Shown: piece after piece, positions 9,940 to 18,757 of the stretch
How the letters are laid out: each line of letters opens with the position of its first letter
How positions within the stretch are numbered: position 1 is the stretch's first letter
Origin: Candolleomyces eurysporus
Lineage: Eukaryota > Basidiomycota > Agaricomycetes > Agaricales > Psathyrellaceae
Reading direction: 5' to 3'
Assembly (NCBI GenBank): GCA_027579435.1
Contig: JANBPK010000136.1
Span: 1 to 19,750 of the forward strand
DNA length: 19,750 nt
Program-made: the position numbers and the translations under genes
Notes under the pieces: model-generated
Seen by the model: the letters and a program-made list of their open reading frames with translations, nothing else
Database searches by the model: none
Told to the model about the DNA's origin: nothing

Positions 9940-10725
9940 ATGTCGTATCCTTACAACTATGGAAATCCACCCACTGGAAGTTCGTACCCTGCAGGCCAAT
10001 ACTACCCTATGAATACACAACCCTGGACTCCCTATCCAGCATACCCAATCGCAGGTGGCCCATACCCCGGTGGGTACTATGGGACCACCGGGCCATCATC
10101 CAGTAGCCCAGTCGCTCAGGGTTACGGAGGCTCCGCGTCGTTACCCAATAGCCCATTTGATCAGGGATATGGGGTACCCCAGCCGTCATATAGTCACCCA
10201 GTCGCTCAGAGCTACGGAGCTCCCCAGCCGACATCCAGTCACCCAGTCGCTCAGGGATACAGGACTCCCCAGCCGTCCTCCAGTCCCCCAGCTGCTCAAG
10301 GCGATGGCACCCCCGAGCCTTCATCTAGTAGCCCAGTACCTCAGGATCATCCCTATTCCCAGGCCCCTGAGAAACCAACGTCCGGTGCTCACGTTCAAAT
10401 CGAGGGAGAATCCGAATGGGAGGTAAAAACCTACAACGGTCTGCGCGAAAACCCGATGAACATTGGTCCAGGTGGCGTGTTCATAAATTATAAGACCAAC
10501 AAAGCCTCTCTAGGTAAGAGCCTTCAGGTTCTATCCACGAACTAACGATGCAACACCCGTTAGAGGATTGCCTTCGTGAAGCAATACAGAGAGCAGAGCA
10601 AGGGAGACTCTCTGGCGAACAGGCCGGTAAGCTTCTTGTTTTGAATATGCAACTGGTGATTAAGACATTTCCTAGGGCAGATCGTCGCTATTGTAGAGCA
10701 GCGACTGGCAGAAAGCTCGGTCTGA
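9940..10725 (+). CDS. NIGPGG-motif family protein 3 with Tyr/Pro/Gln-rich repeats
   Basis: The model is join(9940..10513, 10564..10626, 10676..10725), 228 residues. Intron 1 (50 bp) has a consensus CTAAC branch site. Both introns are phase 1, and exon 2 is 63 nt, exactly as in gene 1. Residues 1-52 are Tyr/Pro/Gly-rich. Residues 53-137 are about six imperfect 15-residue units of the type HPVAQGYGxPQPSSS. Residues 168-185 carry the core, ending NIGPGGVFINYK. The short C-terminus (RLSGEQA, then GQIVAIVEQRLAESSV) aligns with gene 1 (SMTREQG, then ERLIQILSRSLQES), and this decided the acceptor at 10675 over one at 10680. The low-complexity N-terminus resembles self-associating, prion-like domains. 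Function unknown. Confidence 0.68.
10096..10350 (+). repeat. Tandem 45-bp coding repeats
   Basis: About six imperfect 45-bp units inside exon 1 of the third family gene encode the 15-residue Pro/Gln/Tyr/Ser-rich repeat. Recurrent DNA anchors are 'cccagtcgctcaggg' and 'ccccagccgtc'. Such arrays often vary in copy number between strains. Confidence 0.8.
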
Positions 10726-11504
10726 GTGCCAAGCTTCCATGCGCTGAACGACAGTGCTTTCTCGTCGAGCTGAGTATGTCGGACCTTGTAGATTTAATGC
10801 ATGTACATAGTTGCGCACGAGGTTCGCTTCGCCTTAGGCTCGCAGTCACTGTGCCACGGACAGTTGAATTCTTAGGCCCCCCATCCTTATCCTCCTGCTT
10901 GATTGTGGAAACTGAATGCAGAGGCTTAGAATCAGCGAAACTACTATCAAACGCACTGACAGGACAGAATACCGCACAAACCACCAAAGACATTGTCACT
11001 TGTCGCCCACTCAGCCCGGCTCCGTTTTTCTATGCCGTTGACTAGGCTCTAAGAGTTAGTGGTGTAAGTCAGTCTATGTAACGAACATCAAACAAAGCGT
11101 TACTTATCTCCCGCGCATTGTTGACTCGGAGGCTTCACTGTAAAGCGATCCGTCTTCGGTGCTGCTGCGCCAGGGTCCAGGCGAGTGGGGTATGAGGGCT
11201 AAGGTAGGATCCCAGCATAGTGGTTTAAATGTAAGATGCAGCCGTCGATAAAAATCGAGTTCGCCTCCAGTACAGAAACCTCGAGAGATTCGTACTCGGA
11301 TGGATACGTCAAACACTGTGCGTAGCTCCGTGTTCAATTTACCTTCCCAAGAGTCTACAGCATTTTTTGAAGAGAGTAAAGAGCTGTAAGTACCAACTGG
11401 ACGACTGCCCTAGGAATGAACGGACGCTTCACATTTGAGGAGAAGCGTGAAGAATAGGGTGCAATTCTGTGATAGTATAGCGACAGCATGAGGGGGCCTC
11501 GCCA
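10726..11504. other. Intergenic stretch
   Basis: No supported gene. The plus-strand frame that runs on past 10725 lacks any family resemblance and is best explained as read-through of a mis-spliced frame. Confidence 0.45.
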
Positions 11505-12095
11505 AAGATATGGGCATTCTCCGGGCACCACAAGTGAATGAAGAGACGAAGTGAGAGGCGCCTGAACACAATGATATTTCGAGCCGAACCACGGCCGTTT
11601 CAGATGGGCAGGTCCAACTGAGCTGCTGTAGAGTGAGCCATGACAGAACCCGCGAGGAAACTATTTGTGGGTCGTATCTCGATATCGGGAGGTAAGAGTC
11701 ACCAAGAAGAAAAAAATGAGGGGACATTCTAAATCAGAATTCGACAGCTAGGGATCCCGGGCACCCAAAGTCTAAGAATGTTGAGCTGAACCAGTTTGGC
11801 GCCGAGCGAAGGAGGCAGCGGAGGTGGGTCACACGAGAAAAAACCTTTGACGCACTCCCGCGAGGGGGCCCCGGGAGCCCGGAGAAGACACCGAGAGAAA
11901 TGGAAGATCAGGAACAGGGTCTTCGACTATAGGTACCTCCGGGTAGATCGAACTGGCACCGACGGACTGGTTGGCCCACTACGTAGAGCCGGGTTAGAGG
12001 GGGCGGGGAAACCCAAGCAGCTGGAGGAAAGCTCTCCCGCCGAGCACGGTGGCCGAGGGAGGAGGCACAACCCTGTTCTTGAACGAAAGCTTCTG
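11505..12095. repeat. Diverged direct repeat A, distal to the relic receptor
   Basis: Aligns by eye, with many substitutions and small gaps, to 14815-15425 in the same orientation. Anchors in order include 'gcgaggaaactat' against 'gtgaggaagctat', 'taagagtcaccaagaagaaa' against 'taagagtcgccgagaggaag', 'gccgggttagag' against 'gccgggtcagag', and 'cgaaagcttct' against 'ctaagcttct'. No coding frame is shared. The region at 12160-12400 may hold another, weaker partial copy. Confidence 0.65.
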
Positions 12096-13211
12096 TTGGA
12101 AGGCGAGGTTAACCGTGAAAATTTTCACCTGATGAAGTGCCCCGAACCCCGCTGCCCCTGCCTGCGCTGAGCTCCCCGAAGACGGTACCGGCAGAAAATG
12201 GAAGGCCGTGGAGGTGCAGGGTCCTGACAAGCGATAGAATCCCAGGACGCCGAGTCGGAAAAGACACAAGCACGATAAGGAGGGTGCCCGAGCTGTGTAG
12301 GGACTCCGTTGGATGGCTGGACGCATCGGAAGAAAAGCTTCGCAGCTCGCTGGCTATTCCTGCAGCTATGAGTCGACGATGAAGGTAAACGAGTCGCTCC
12401 AGGTCACTGCTGCCCGGTGGGAGTGACGAAAGCATGCGAAGCCTGGAGTAAATGAGTTGAATATGGGTAGGTTGAACCGGCCTGTATTATTGAGGTAGAG
12501 CAGAAAAGTGAAAAGTTGCAGTCTAGCTTCAGGAATCGGCTATTTCTTCGATGCGGTGATACTGGCAAACTGAGTTCAAGCGCCGACTCGATTCATGACG
12601 TCACTGATTTCAGCTCCACGTCCTCAGAGTCAATGCTGAAACCATAACGAATCGTTATCATTTAAAGCGCACACTAGGTGCATAGGTCGTATGTACGAGT
12701 ACAGATCGTCCAAGTCGTCTAGAGGGAGGGGTATCGAACGAAGAGCTACAAGAAGCGTGCGTAAAAAGGGGAAAAACTTGCGTAAAAGAGGGAGAAAAAA
12801 ACTATCGAAGATGGCCATGAAGCATCTCGATCAGAGGCTAGTAATGTGCATAAATAACGAAGATTCGACATACTAGAAATGTAAAGATACAGTAGATGAT
12901 TGATTGGTGGGATAGATAGCTTGATCATGAGTTCGTGCATTAGAAAGAGAGATAAATACGCCAAGGGAGTGAAGGAGCGTCAAGCTCAACAGTTGAGTCG
13001 TAGCACGTCGAAAGAGCATCGTCCGTTTTATCGTCGCAAATTCAAAAATGTTCGGTCTAGTCGTCGCCTGTCGAAAACGGGATAACACACGAGGGCACCA
13101 AAGGCTTATACCTGTTGGTTGCCCCCATGTCCGAAGGGTGCCCATACCCCACCACTGTGCCTCATTGGAGGGGTACGTCAAAGGTCGCCGCGAATTTTCT
13201 TGCTGTTGCTG
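12096..13211. other. Intergenic stretch and 3' flank of the relic receptor
   Basis: Two Lys/Arg-rich plus-strand frames (12691-12876, 12900-13085) are present, but I see no support for them as genes. The minus strand at 12928-12981 holds two short exact matches to the 3' flank of the intact receptor: 13 bases (12928-12940 against 18996-19008) and 11 bases (12971-12981 against 18816-18826), in the same order. The duplicated receptor unit therefore extends past the coding sequence. Confidence 0.5.
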
Positions 13212-14710
13212 CTAAAGGCCTCCCATCAAGAATAATGGCCTCAGCCGTGACCCAGCAGAGGAAGGTGGAGGTGAAGGCATCGGTGGGAGAGGGGGTAATG
13301 GCGAAAACCTGCCCTTAACTTTTGGAGTCTCTTCGCCATGCAAAGTCGATTCCGAAGCGGCGGTGGTAGACGGTGACACCATTGAGAGATCGCTGTAGGA
13401 CCCATTTCGGCTGCAAGGCAAAGGTGTGACCAGACCGGCCGATCGTGGAGGTTGAGCTACGAAGTTGATACTTGTATCCTTCTTCACTGATTTCGTCGAC
13501 CTTGAGGGTTGCGATGGTTTGAGAGAGAGAAGACATTGTGGTTCGCGTAGCGGCTTCGTATGGAGGAAAGGTGTAATCAGAGCTGGTCGTGGATTGGAGG
13601 ATGGGTTTCGAGATAACGAGAACACTATGTTTCGCACTGTACAAAGGACGATCAGTCAGTGAAAGGCAGAAGAGAACCGACGAGAAGGACCCACCTTGGC
13701 AGATCGACGAATCCCAACCCTTTCTTCGACTTTTCAGAGGTTTCCGAGCGGCGGAAGACCTTGGTGCGAATCCATGCGAAGCAGTTCTTGTACTCATCAA
13801 GAGCGTCCTTGCCAAAGGAAAAGAAGGCGACAAAGATAAAGGTTGAAATTGGTGTAAACCACCACGAGATGTAGAAAGGTCGGGTCAAAGCGGGAGGGAC
13901 AATACGAGTGAGATATTGGTCAACACGGAGGAAGTGAACATCATCCCAGCTGGTCCAAGGCCGAAGCGGCATGGCTATAGAGGTGAACCAGAGAGCGTAA
14001 GACGTGATAGTGATAGCCCCAGCCATCTGAATGGCTGCCATTGATATCAACCTCAAATAGCGGGAAGTAGTGAAGGCGGAGTTGGACGCTTGGAGGTGCG
14101 CTGCAAACGTCAGGCGACGAACGACGAATTGGCGAAGAGCGAGGGCTGATTGAACGAGGTAAGCGGCCACGCTCTATGCAACAATGGGAGCTTATGACCT
14201 GAGTAGACGACAGGCCCAAAAGCCAAGATCAAGGGAGGATCCCATGTAATGAAGATAGCAACGATGGTTGCAGGTTGGCGTCCGTATCCTTTGGTAATGA
14301 TGTCCTTGGACAATGACGTCTAGAGAAAGCAGTTTTAGCAAGGAAGCAAAAAAGTCAGAGTCTTTGAAGACGTACGAAGTGCGATGAAGACGAGAGGAGT
14401 TCCAAGGTCCATGAATGCCTCAAGCCATCTTCTTCTCCGCTTATCCATAACACTCGCTTGAGCCGTTCTCAAAAAAGCAATCTGTTTCAGATACATGCTA
14501 ACGCAGAGATACGACGCGGGTAGGACATAGCTTGCACCAATGATGGGCTTTGTGGCTATTTCATTGTCAGTACCAGAGTTTTTCACGACGATACGTAAGG
14601 AAGTACTCACTGATATCACGCCGCACAGGTAGTACGAGCTTGGCGTTGTCGGCCCATACAGATGTGTCCACCGCGTAGACGAAGTTTATGACAAAGATCA
14701 ACCCACCGCT
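13212..14710 (-). pseudogene. Decayed STE3-type pheromone receptor
   Basis: On the minus strand, exon pieces at 14611-14710, 14376-14555, 14199-14319, 13695-14145 and 13212-13636 match the intact receptor at 17008-18757 exon by exon. Two exons have identical length (180 and 451 nt). Helices 3, 6 and 7 and the TSRYLRLISM and FVAFFSFGKDALDEYK segments are well kept. Damage is clear. Homology to helix 1 and the start codon is lost beyond about 14710, with an in-frame stop at 14711-14713. The WCDIS motif reads RRDIS, and the loop Cys of GYGC is Arg. Exon 3 is 17 nt shorter than its counterpart, which shifts the frame between VQGHH and KGYGRQP. The tail changes frame again before GSYSDLS, which matches the intact gene. 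The ancestral protein was a seven-helix G-protein-coupled receptor for a prenylated pheromone. A shortened product from exon 4 onward cannot be excluded. Confidence 0.8.
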
Positions 14711-14814
14711 TCAATCTTCACTTCTAGGATTCGGGATTCTCCTTTGGAGAGAGCCCGTCTGTTGCTGCGCGTGTATAGAATGTGGTATTGGGACGCTCAC
14801 AGCGAGTACGGACC

Positions 14815-15425
14815 TTACCGGCGTTCCGGACCATCTTCAAACACCAAAGTAAAGGGGGTGGACCCTGAAAACGAACGGCGCGCGACTCGCAGACTGTCCA
14901 TTTTCCGGCGAGGGGGACACGGCTGGGTCAGACAGCCAGATTCAAATGAACCACTGCAGAGCGAACCAAAATACACTACCCGTCTTGTATCGTGAGGAAG
15001 CTATCTGAGAGTCGTGTTCTGATATAGAGCGATAAGAGTCGCCGAGAGGAAGAAAAATGAAGAGCGTTCGAAATCAGTGTTCGAAATACCAGGGCGGCGC
15101 CCCAAGGCCATGGGGGTAAAACACTTTGACGCCTAGCGAAAATGGGCAGGTGGCCACATGAAGAAAAATATATTGCTCCAAATCGCACAGCATTAGAGCC
15201 CTGACTTTCCGGCAGCCCGAAGGAACCATCGGGAGAATAGGAAGACCAGGTATATTTCGGGCAGATCCAACCAGCGCCGGCCGGTATCCTTACCCCACTA
15301 GGCCGGGTCAGAGAAAGAGGAGAGAAATCTGAGCCATGCTCCGTTGGAGTCCCATAGGAAAGCTGCTCAGGACACGGTCGCCGGTGAGTGAGGTTGGACC
15401 CTTTTTTTCGAACTAAGCTTCTTAC
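14815..15425. repeat. Diverged direct repeat B, abutting the broken 5' end of the relic receptor
   Basis: Counterpart of 11505-12095. It begins within about 100 bp of where homology between the relic receptor and the intact receptor ends, so insertion or recombination at this repeat could have removed the relic's promoter and first helix. The exact left boundary is blurred by divergence. Confidence 0.62.
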
Positions 15426-15671
15426 TGCGCATTCTAGAACCACCGACTAGTGTCTTGCTGGAAGAGGAATCGTAGATTAGAGAATGTATGGAATGTGGGG
15501 TTTGAGTCACTGCTTCTCCAGCCTTCAGACGAGGCAGCAGTGCATCCTGGTCTTCAAGAAGGTTTCAAGCGAGCGACGTGGTGGCTGGTTAGACAGTGAA
15601 GTGAATTGGGTCAGCGCGCAATCCGCATGTTTACTCCGGGTTGCCTTGTGACGTCATGTCCAGCAGCATGG
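15426..15671. other. Distal upstream region of the pheromone gene
   Basis: No gene or repeat recognised between repeat B and the ACAATG site cluster. Confidence 0.4.
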
Positions 15672-15811
15672 CATTGTGACAGTCACAGTTTGTCATCATG
15701 TCACAATGGCCGGATGTCACGCTCCGGTCGCAGTGGGTGTTATCTCCCTGCCATTTTCTCGAAGACAATGTGGAAGCTTGGGGCCATTGTGCTTGGCGCT
15801 TGGGCACAATG
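15672..15811. promoter_or_regulatory. Cluster of five ACAATG/CATTGT sites upstream of the pheromone gene
   Basis: The hexamer ACAATG or its complement occurs at 15672-15677 (-), 15703-15708 (+), 15765-15770 (+), 15785-15790 (-) and 15806-15811 (+). Three sit in the extended form CACAATGGC or its complement. The last is 6 bp before the TATA box. ACAAT/ATTGT cores are what SOX-type HMG-box proteins bind, and HMG-box factors control pheromone genes in basidiomycetes (for example Prf1 in Ustilago). The link to such a factor here is inferred. Confidence 0.65.
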
Positions 15812-15816
15812 GCGGG

Positions 15817-15823
15817 TATAAAA
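15817..15823 (+). promoter_or_regulatory. TATA box of the pheromone gene
   Basis: TATAAAA lies 79 bp before the start codon at 15902, directly downstream of the ACAATG cluster. This is a textbook core-promoter arrangement for a strongly inducible fungal gene. Confidence 0.75.
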
Positions 15824-15901
15824 GGCGGGATAAGTGCCACTCGGAGCTAGTAACAGAACCCCCTGCCAACAGTTGACCATCGCCCCACCCTTACCTACGC
15901 A

Positions 15902-16144
15902 ATGGATTCTTTCTACGAGCTTTCCCTCACACTCGAAGTCGACACCACCCAATTCACCAGGCCAGGAGAGGTTGAGAAGCTTGTACAGTTTGCCATCCCC
16001 GATTTTCCAATGACCGCCACTGCCTCGATATTCGCGGATTCAACTAGTTTGGAAGAAGATGCAAGCTCGCAAGCACAGAGCAGCCGTTCGCTGGTCGACG
16101 CTGATACAAAACTAGCGTTTGGCACATATTGTGTCATCGCCTGA
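15902..16144 (+). CDS. Lipopeptide mating pheromone precursor (CaaX)
   Basis: An intronless frame of 80 residues starts MDSFYEL and ends GTYCVIA before TGA. The C-terminal CVIA is a CaaX box: by family knowledge, Cys77 is farnesylated, VIA is removed and the Cys is carboxymethylated. An aromatic residue just before the Cys (Tyr76) and a Gly at -3 fit basidiomycete pheromones. The mature peptide should be the last 9-15 residues before VIA, perhaps released within RSLVDADTKLAFGTYC. A clear Glu-Arg type processing site is not obvious, so the cut is uncertain. The precursor is acidic and at the long end for the class. The gene has its own TATA box and HMG-type sites and lies between the relic and the intact receptor, 0.86 kb upstream of the latter and in the same direction. 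Confidence 0.9.
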   Translation: MDSFYELSLTLEVDTTQFTRPGEVEKLVQFAIPDFPMTATASIFADSTSLEEDASSQAQSSRSLVDADTKLAFGTYCVIA

Positions 16145-16732
16145 GGAACCATCCTCATATACCCCTTTTCTTCCTTATATTCGTTCTCTGTAAGTGATCC
16201 AGCCTGCCTCCATTCCCCACCCTCGTCTGATTTGGCGGATTCTAGCATCCCCGTTCTTCTGCTATTTATTCCAAGCATACTGTAATATTGTATTGGCAAC
16301 GGCAACTCATTCACGAAGTAAGCAGCATCGCTGACTTTCCATGTGACTCGACTTAACTCTTGCCTGAAGCGTCACGACTCTCTTTCTCTGTGTCTCTCAA
16401 GTTCAATCCCAGCTGCAAATTCTCCTCTCCCTCATCGCATCGTCGGATCGCCATTCGTTCTGCAACACGACCGTATTTACAGGCAGATTGCTTCTCGCTA
16501 TCTCTATCATTATTTGTATATTTATACTACTCTCACACGCTCGTTTTGCTCCGATGTCGTGCATGTTGTTTTGTATCCCTGTACCATTCTCGCACAAACT
16601 TCCAACGGATTGTTGATCAATCTGCTACGTATATAGAGAGGAATATTTGTACAACACCATCAATGAAAGAAGCCTTTGATATAATTCTTGATTCCTTATG
16701 ATTTGAACTGAGAACCCTCGGAAAACCCCAGG
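16145..16732. other. Pheromone gene 3' region and spacer
   Basis: Pyrimidine-rich sequence without a supported gene. No second short frame ending in a CaaX box was found here. Confidence 0.45.
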
Positions 16733-16920
16733 ACAATGGTGTCTGGTCTGCAAGGCGGGAAGCGTATTGAAGTTGAATTGAAGTGTTAAGTGAACGAGGC
16801 CAAACAAAGGGTACGACGGCCAAACATTCCCACGGTGCCTCCATTGATGGCCGAAAGGGGAAAGCGCTGTGATGCAAACCGCCATTGTTTCGCTACTCTC
16901 ATTCAACTTTCGCCTTTGTT
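16733..16920. promoter_or_regulatory. HMG-type sites upstream of the intact receptor
   Basis: Four matches lie within 280 bp of the start codon: ACAATG at 16733-16738, ACAAAGGG at 16804-16811, CATTGT at 16883-16888 and CCTTTGTT (complement AACAAAGG) at 16913-16920. ACAAAGGG equals eight bases of the ACAAAGGGA pheromone response element known from Ustilago Prf1. Together with the cluster before the pheromone gene this points to shared pheromone-responsive control; the regulator itself is not in the window. Confidence 0.55.
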
Positions 16921-17007
16921 CACCAGGTCGCAAACAGAAGACGATGAATAATTTATCTTCAGAAGTCCTCGCACTTCTCTCCAGCACGAATTCCCCTCCT
17001 CATCATC

Positions 17008-18757
17008 ATGAAGCTGCATCCAGAGTTCGCCCCCATCGCCTTCATCGCTGCATTCTCCCTCTTGCTCCCTTTGCCATGGCATTGGCGGGCTAGAAACGTG
17101 GCGACTCTTTCTATCATCGCATGGCTCTTTGCCTCTAACATGATCTTTGCTATTGACGCGGTCATATGGGCTGACAACGTCAGAGTGGTCGCTGAAGTTT
17201 GGTGTGACGTTTGTGAGTGACCAGCGTCTTGTTCTCGCCTCCTTCGCACTGACCTGTACCTGTTCGCTGCACTAGCCACCAAGCTTATCATTGGCGCCAA
17301 CTTTGCCCTACCTGCAGCGTGTCTGTGTCTCTGTATGCATCTGGAATATGTTTCCTCCTCACGAATGGCCAATACCACACTCCGGGATAAGAAAAGGCGG
17401 CAAATCTTTGAAGCCTGCGTTTGCGTTGGTCTACCGATTCTTTTCATGGGCCTTCGTAAGTTCTTGGCGTGTTGTCGCATGTTTCTGTGCCGCTCACGAC
17501 TTTTTTTTTTTGCAGATGTCATCGTTCAAGGACATCGTTTCGACATTATCGAGGGATACGGCTGTCGTCCAACAACGTACTTTTCCATCCCTGCCATCTT
17601 TATCGTTTGGCTGCCTCCCATAGTGATGGCGGCTGCTTGCCTCGTGCTCTCTGGTTAGTCCAGCGGTCTTTGGCTTGCTATTCTCTCCTAACACCTGTTC
17701 GCAGTGCTTGCCCTTAGAAACTTCGTGCTTCGTCGGTTGACGTTTGCCGCTGACCTCAAAAGCAGGAATACCGGTCTCACTACTTCCCGCTACCTTCGAC
17801 TCATCTCAATGGCCATTGTACAAATGGTCTGGTCGCTGGCAGTGACATCCTATACCCTCTATGTCACCACCGTCGGTATCCCCCTCAGACCCTGGACTAA
17901 CTGGGATGATGTCCACTCAGATTTCTGGCGCGCGGACCTCTTCCCTGCAATCCTCGCTCCCAAAAAGCTGAGGGATGTCTCTTATGCGCTTTGGTGGATG
18001 GTGCCTGCCACCACCTTCATCTTCGTTGCGTTCTTCTCGTTTGGTCAAGATGCCCTCGAGGAATACAAGAAATGTTTCGTTTGGATCAAGACACGTATTT
18101 TCCGCATCCCCCCACCCTCCGAAAAAGGTCTGCCGAGACCGTTCCTGCTTTCACCGTGCGTCTTTCATACTATTTGTGCGGTTTCGCCTTTAGCTAACCT
18201 AACTCATTTTTTCTAGGTCTGGTGCCAAAACCCCGCGTCCTTCAGCTCCGATTACTCTGGACATATCCTCCAACTTTTCCACCACTTGCAAGTCTTTCAG
18301 CACGGATGATGAAACCGCATGTGGCTCTTACGCCAAGCATGAATCCTTCTCGACCGCTACGACCCAAGTCAAGCACGACCTTTCCCCGCCATCATTCTAC
18401 GTCCAAAGCAAAGCAATTGGTTCCTACTCTGACCTATCCCCCACGACTTCCACCGTCTTCTCGGATAAACAAATGCTTGCTTCGCCACCGGCGTACTCGA
18501 GCCCATCCTCTCAATGCCATCCTCGTGGGGCCATCGATATTAACCCTTTCCTCGACTCCAGCCCTACGTCAACTCTAGCCCCGCGGCCTGAGCTTCAGAA
18601 ACCTCTCCCTCCTATTCCCCGGACTTCTGTAAGGGATGGTGCCAGTCTGTCACCAAGACCCTTCACATATCCCTCGCAAGATCCCCGGTACCTGCACCTG
18701 CCCCTCGCTTCGCAATTCGGGTCGACAGAATCCATTCCTGCCGACCAGCAGGTGTGA
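17008..18757 (+). CDS. STE3: STE3-type pheromone receptor (seven-helix GPCR)
   Basis: The model is join(17008..17212, 17276..17455, 17516..17653, 17705..18155, 18217..18757), 504 residues. The introns are 63, 60, 51 and 61 bp. Seven hydrophobic segments lie at about 8-24, 32-53, 71-90, 112-130, 153-178, 204-232 and 267-287. STE3 hallmarks are the PLPWHWRARN segment after helix 1, WCDVSTKLIIGA before and in helix 3, VQGHRFDIIEGYGC in the second outer loop, and TSRYLRLISM before helix 6. The Ser/Pro-rich cytoplasmic tail of about 200 residues contains a PLPPIP motif. The receptor sits in the plasma membrane, binds a prenylated pheromone from a compatible mate and signals through a G protein and MAP kinase cascade. 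I chose the ATG at 17008 because it precedes helix 1 with the usual short outside N-terminus. All exons are open and the key residues are present, so it looks functional. No other gene class fits. Confidence 0.95.

Noticed and set aside
10548..11045. Long plus-strand frame as a separate gene
   Set aside because: Its first part contains exon 2 of the third family gene in the same frame. The rest is explained by an alternative acceptor (10680) that loses similarity to gene 1.
12691..13085. Two Lys/Arg-rich plus-strand frames as small basic proteins
   Set aside because: They are antisense to A/T-rich flank conserved with the receptor 3' region, and no promoter, splicing or family resemblance supports them.
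14800..14860. Minus-strand stretch reading LLWCLKMVRNA, like the segment after helix 1 of the receptor
   Set aside because: It lies inside repeat B, lacks a preceding helix 1, and cannot be spliced in frame to the 14710 piece without a stop.
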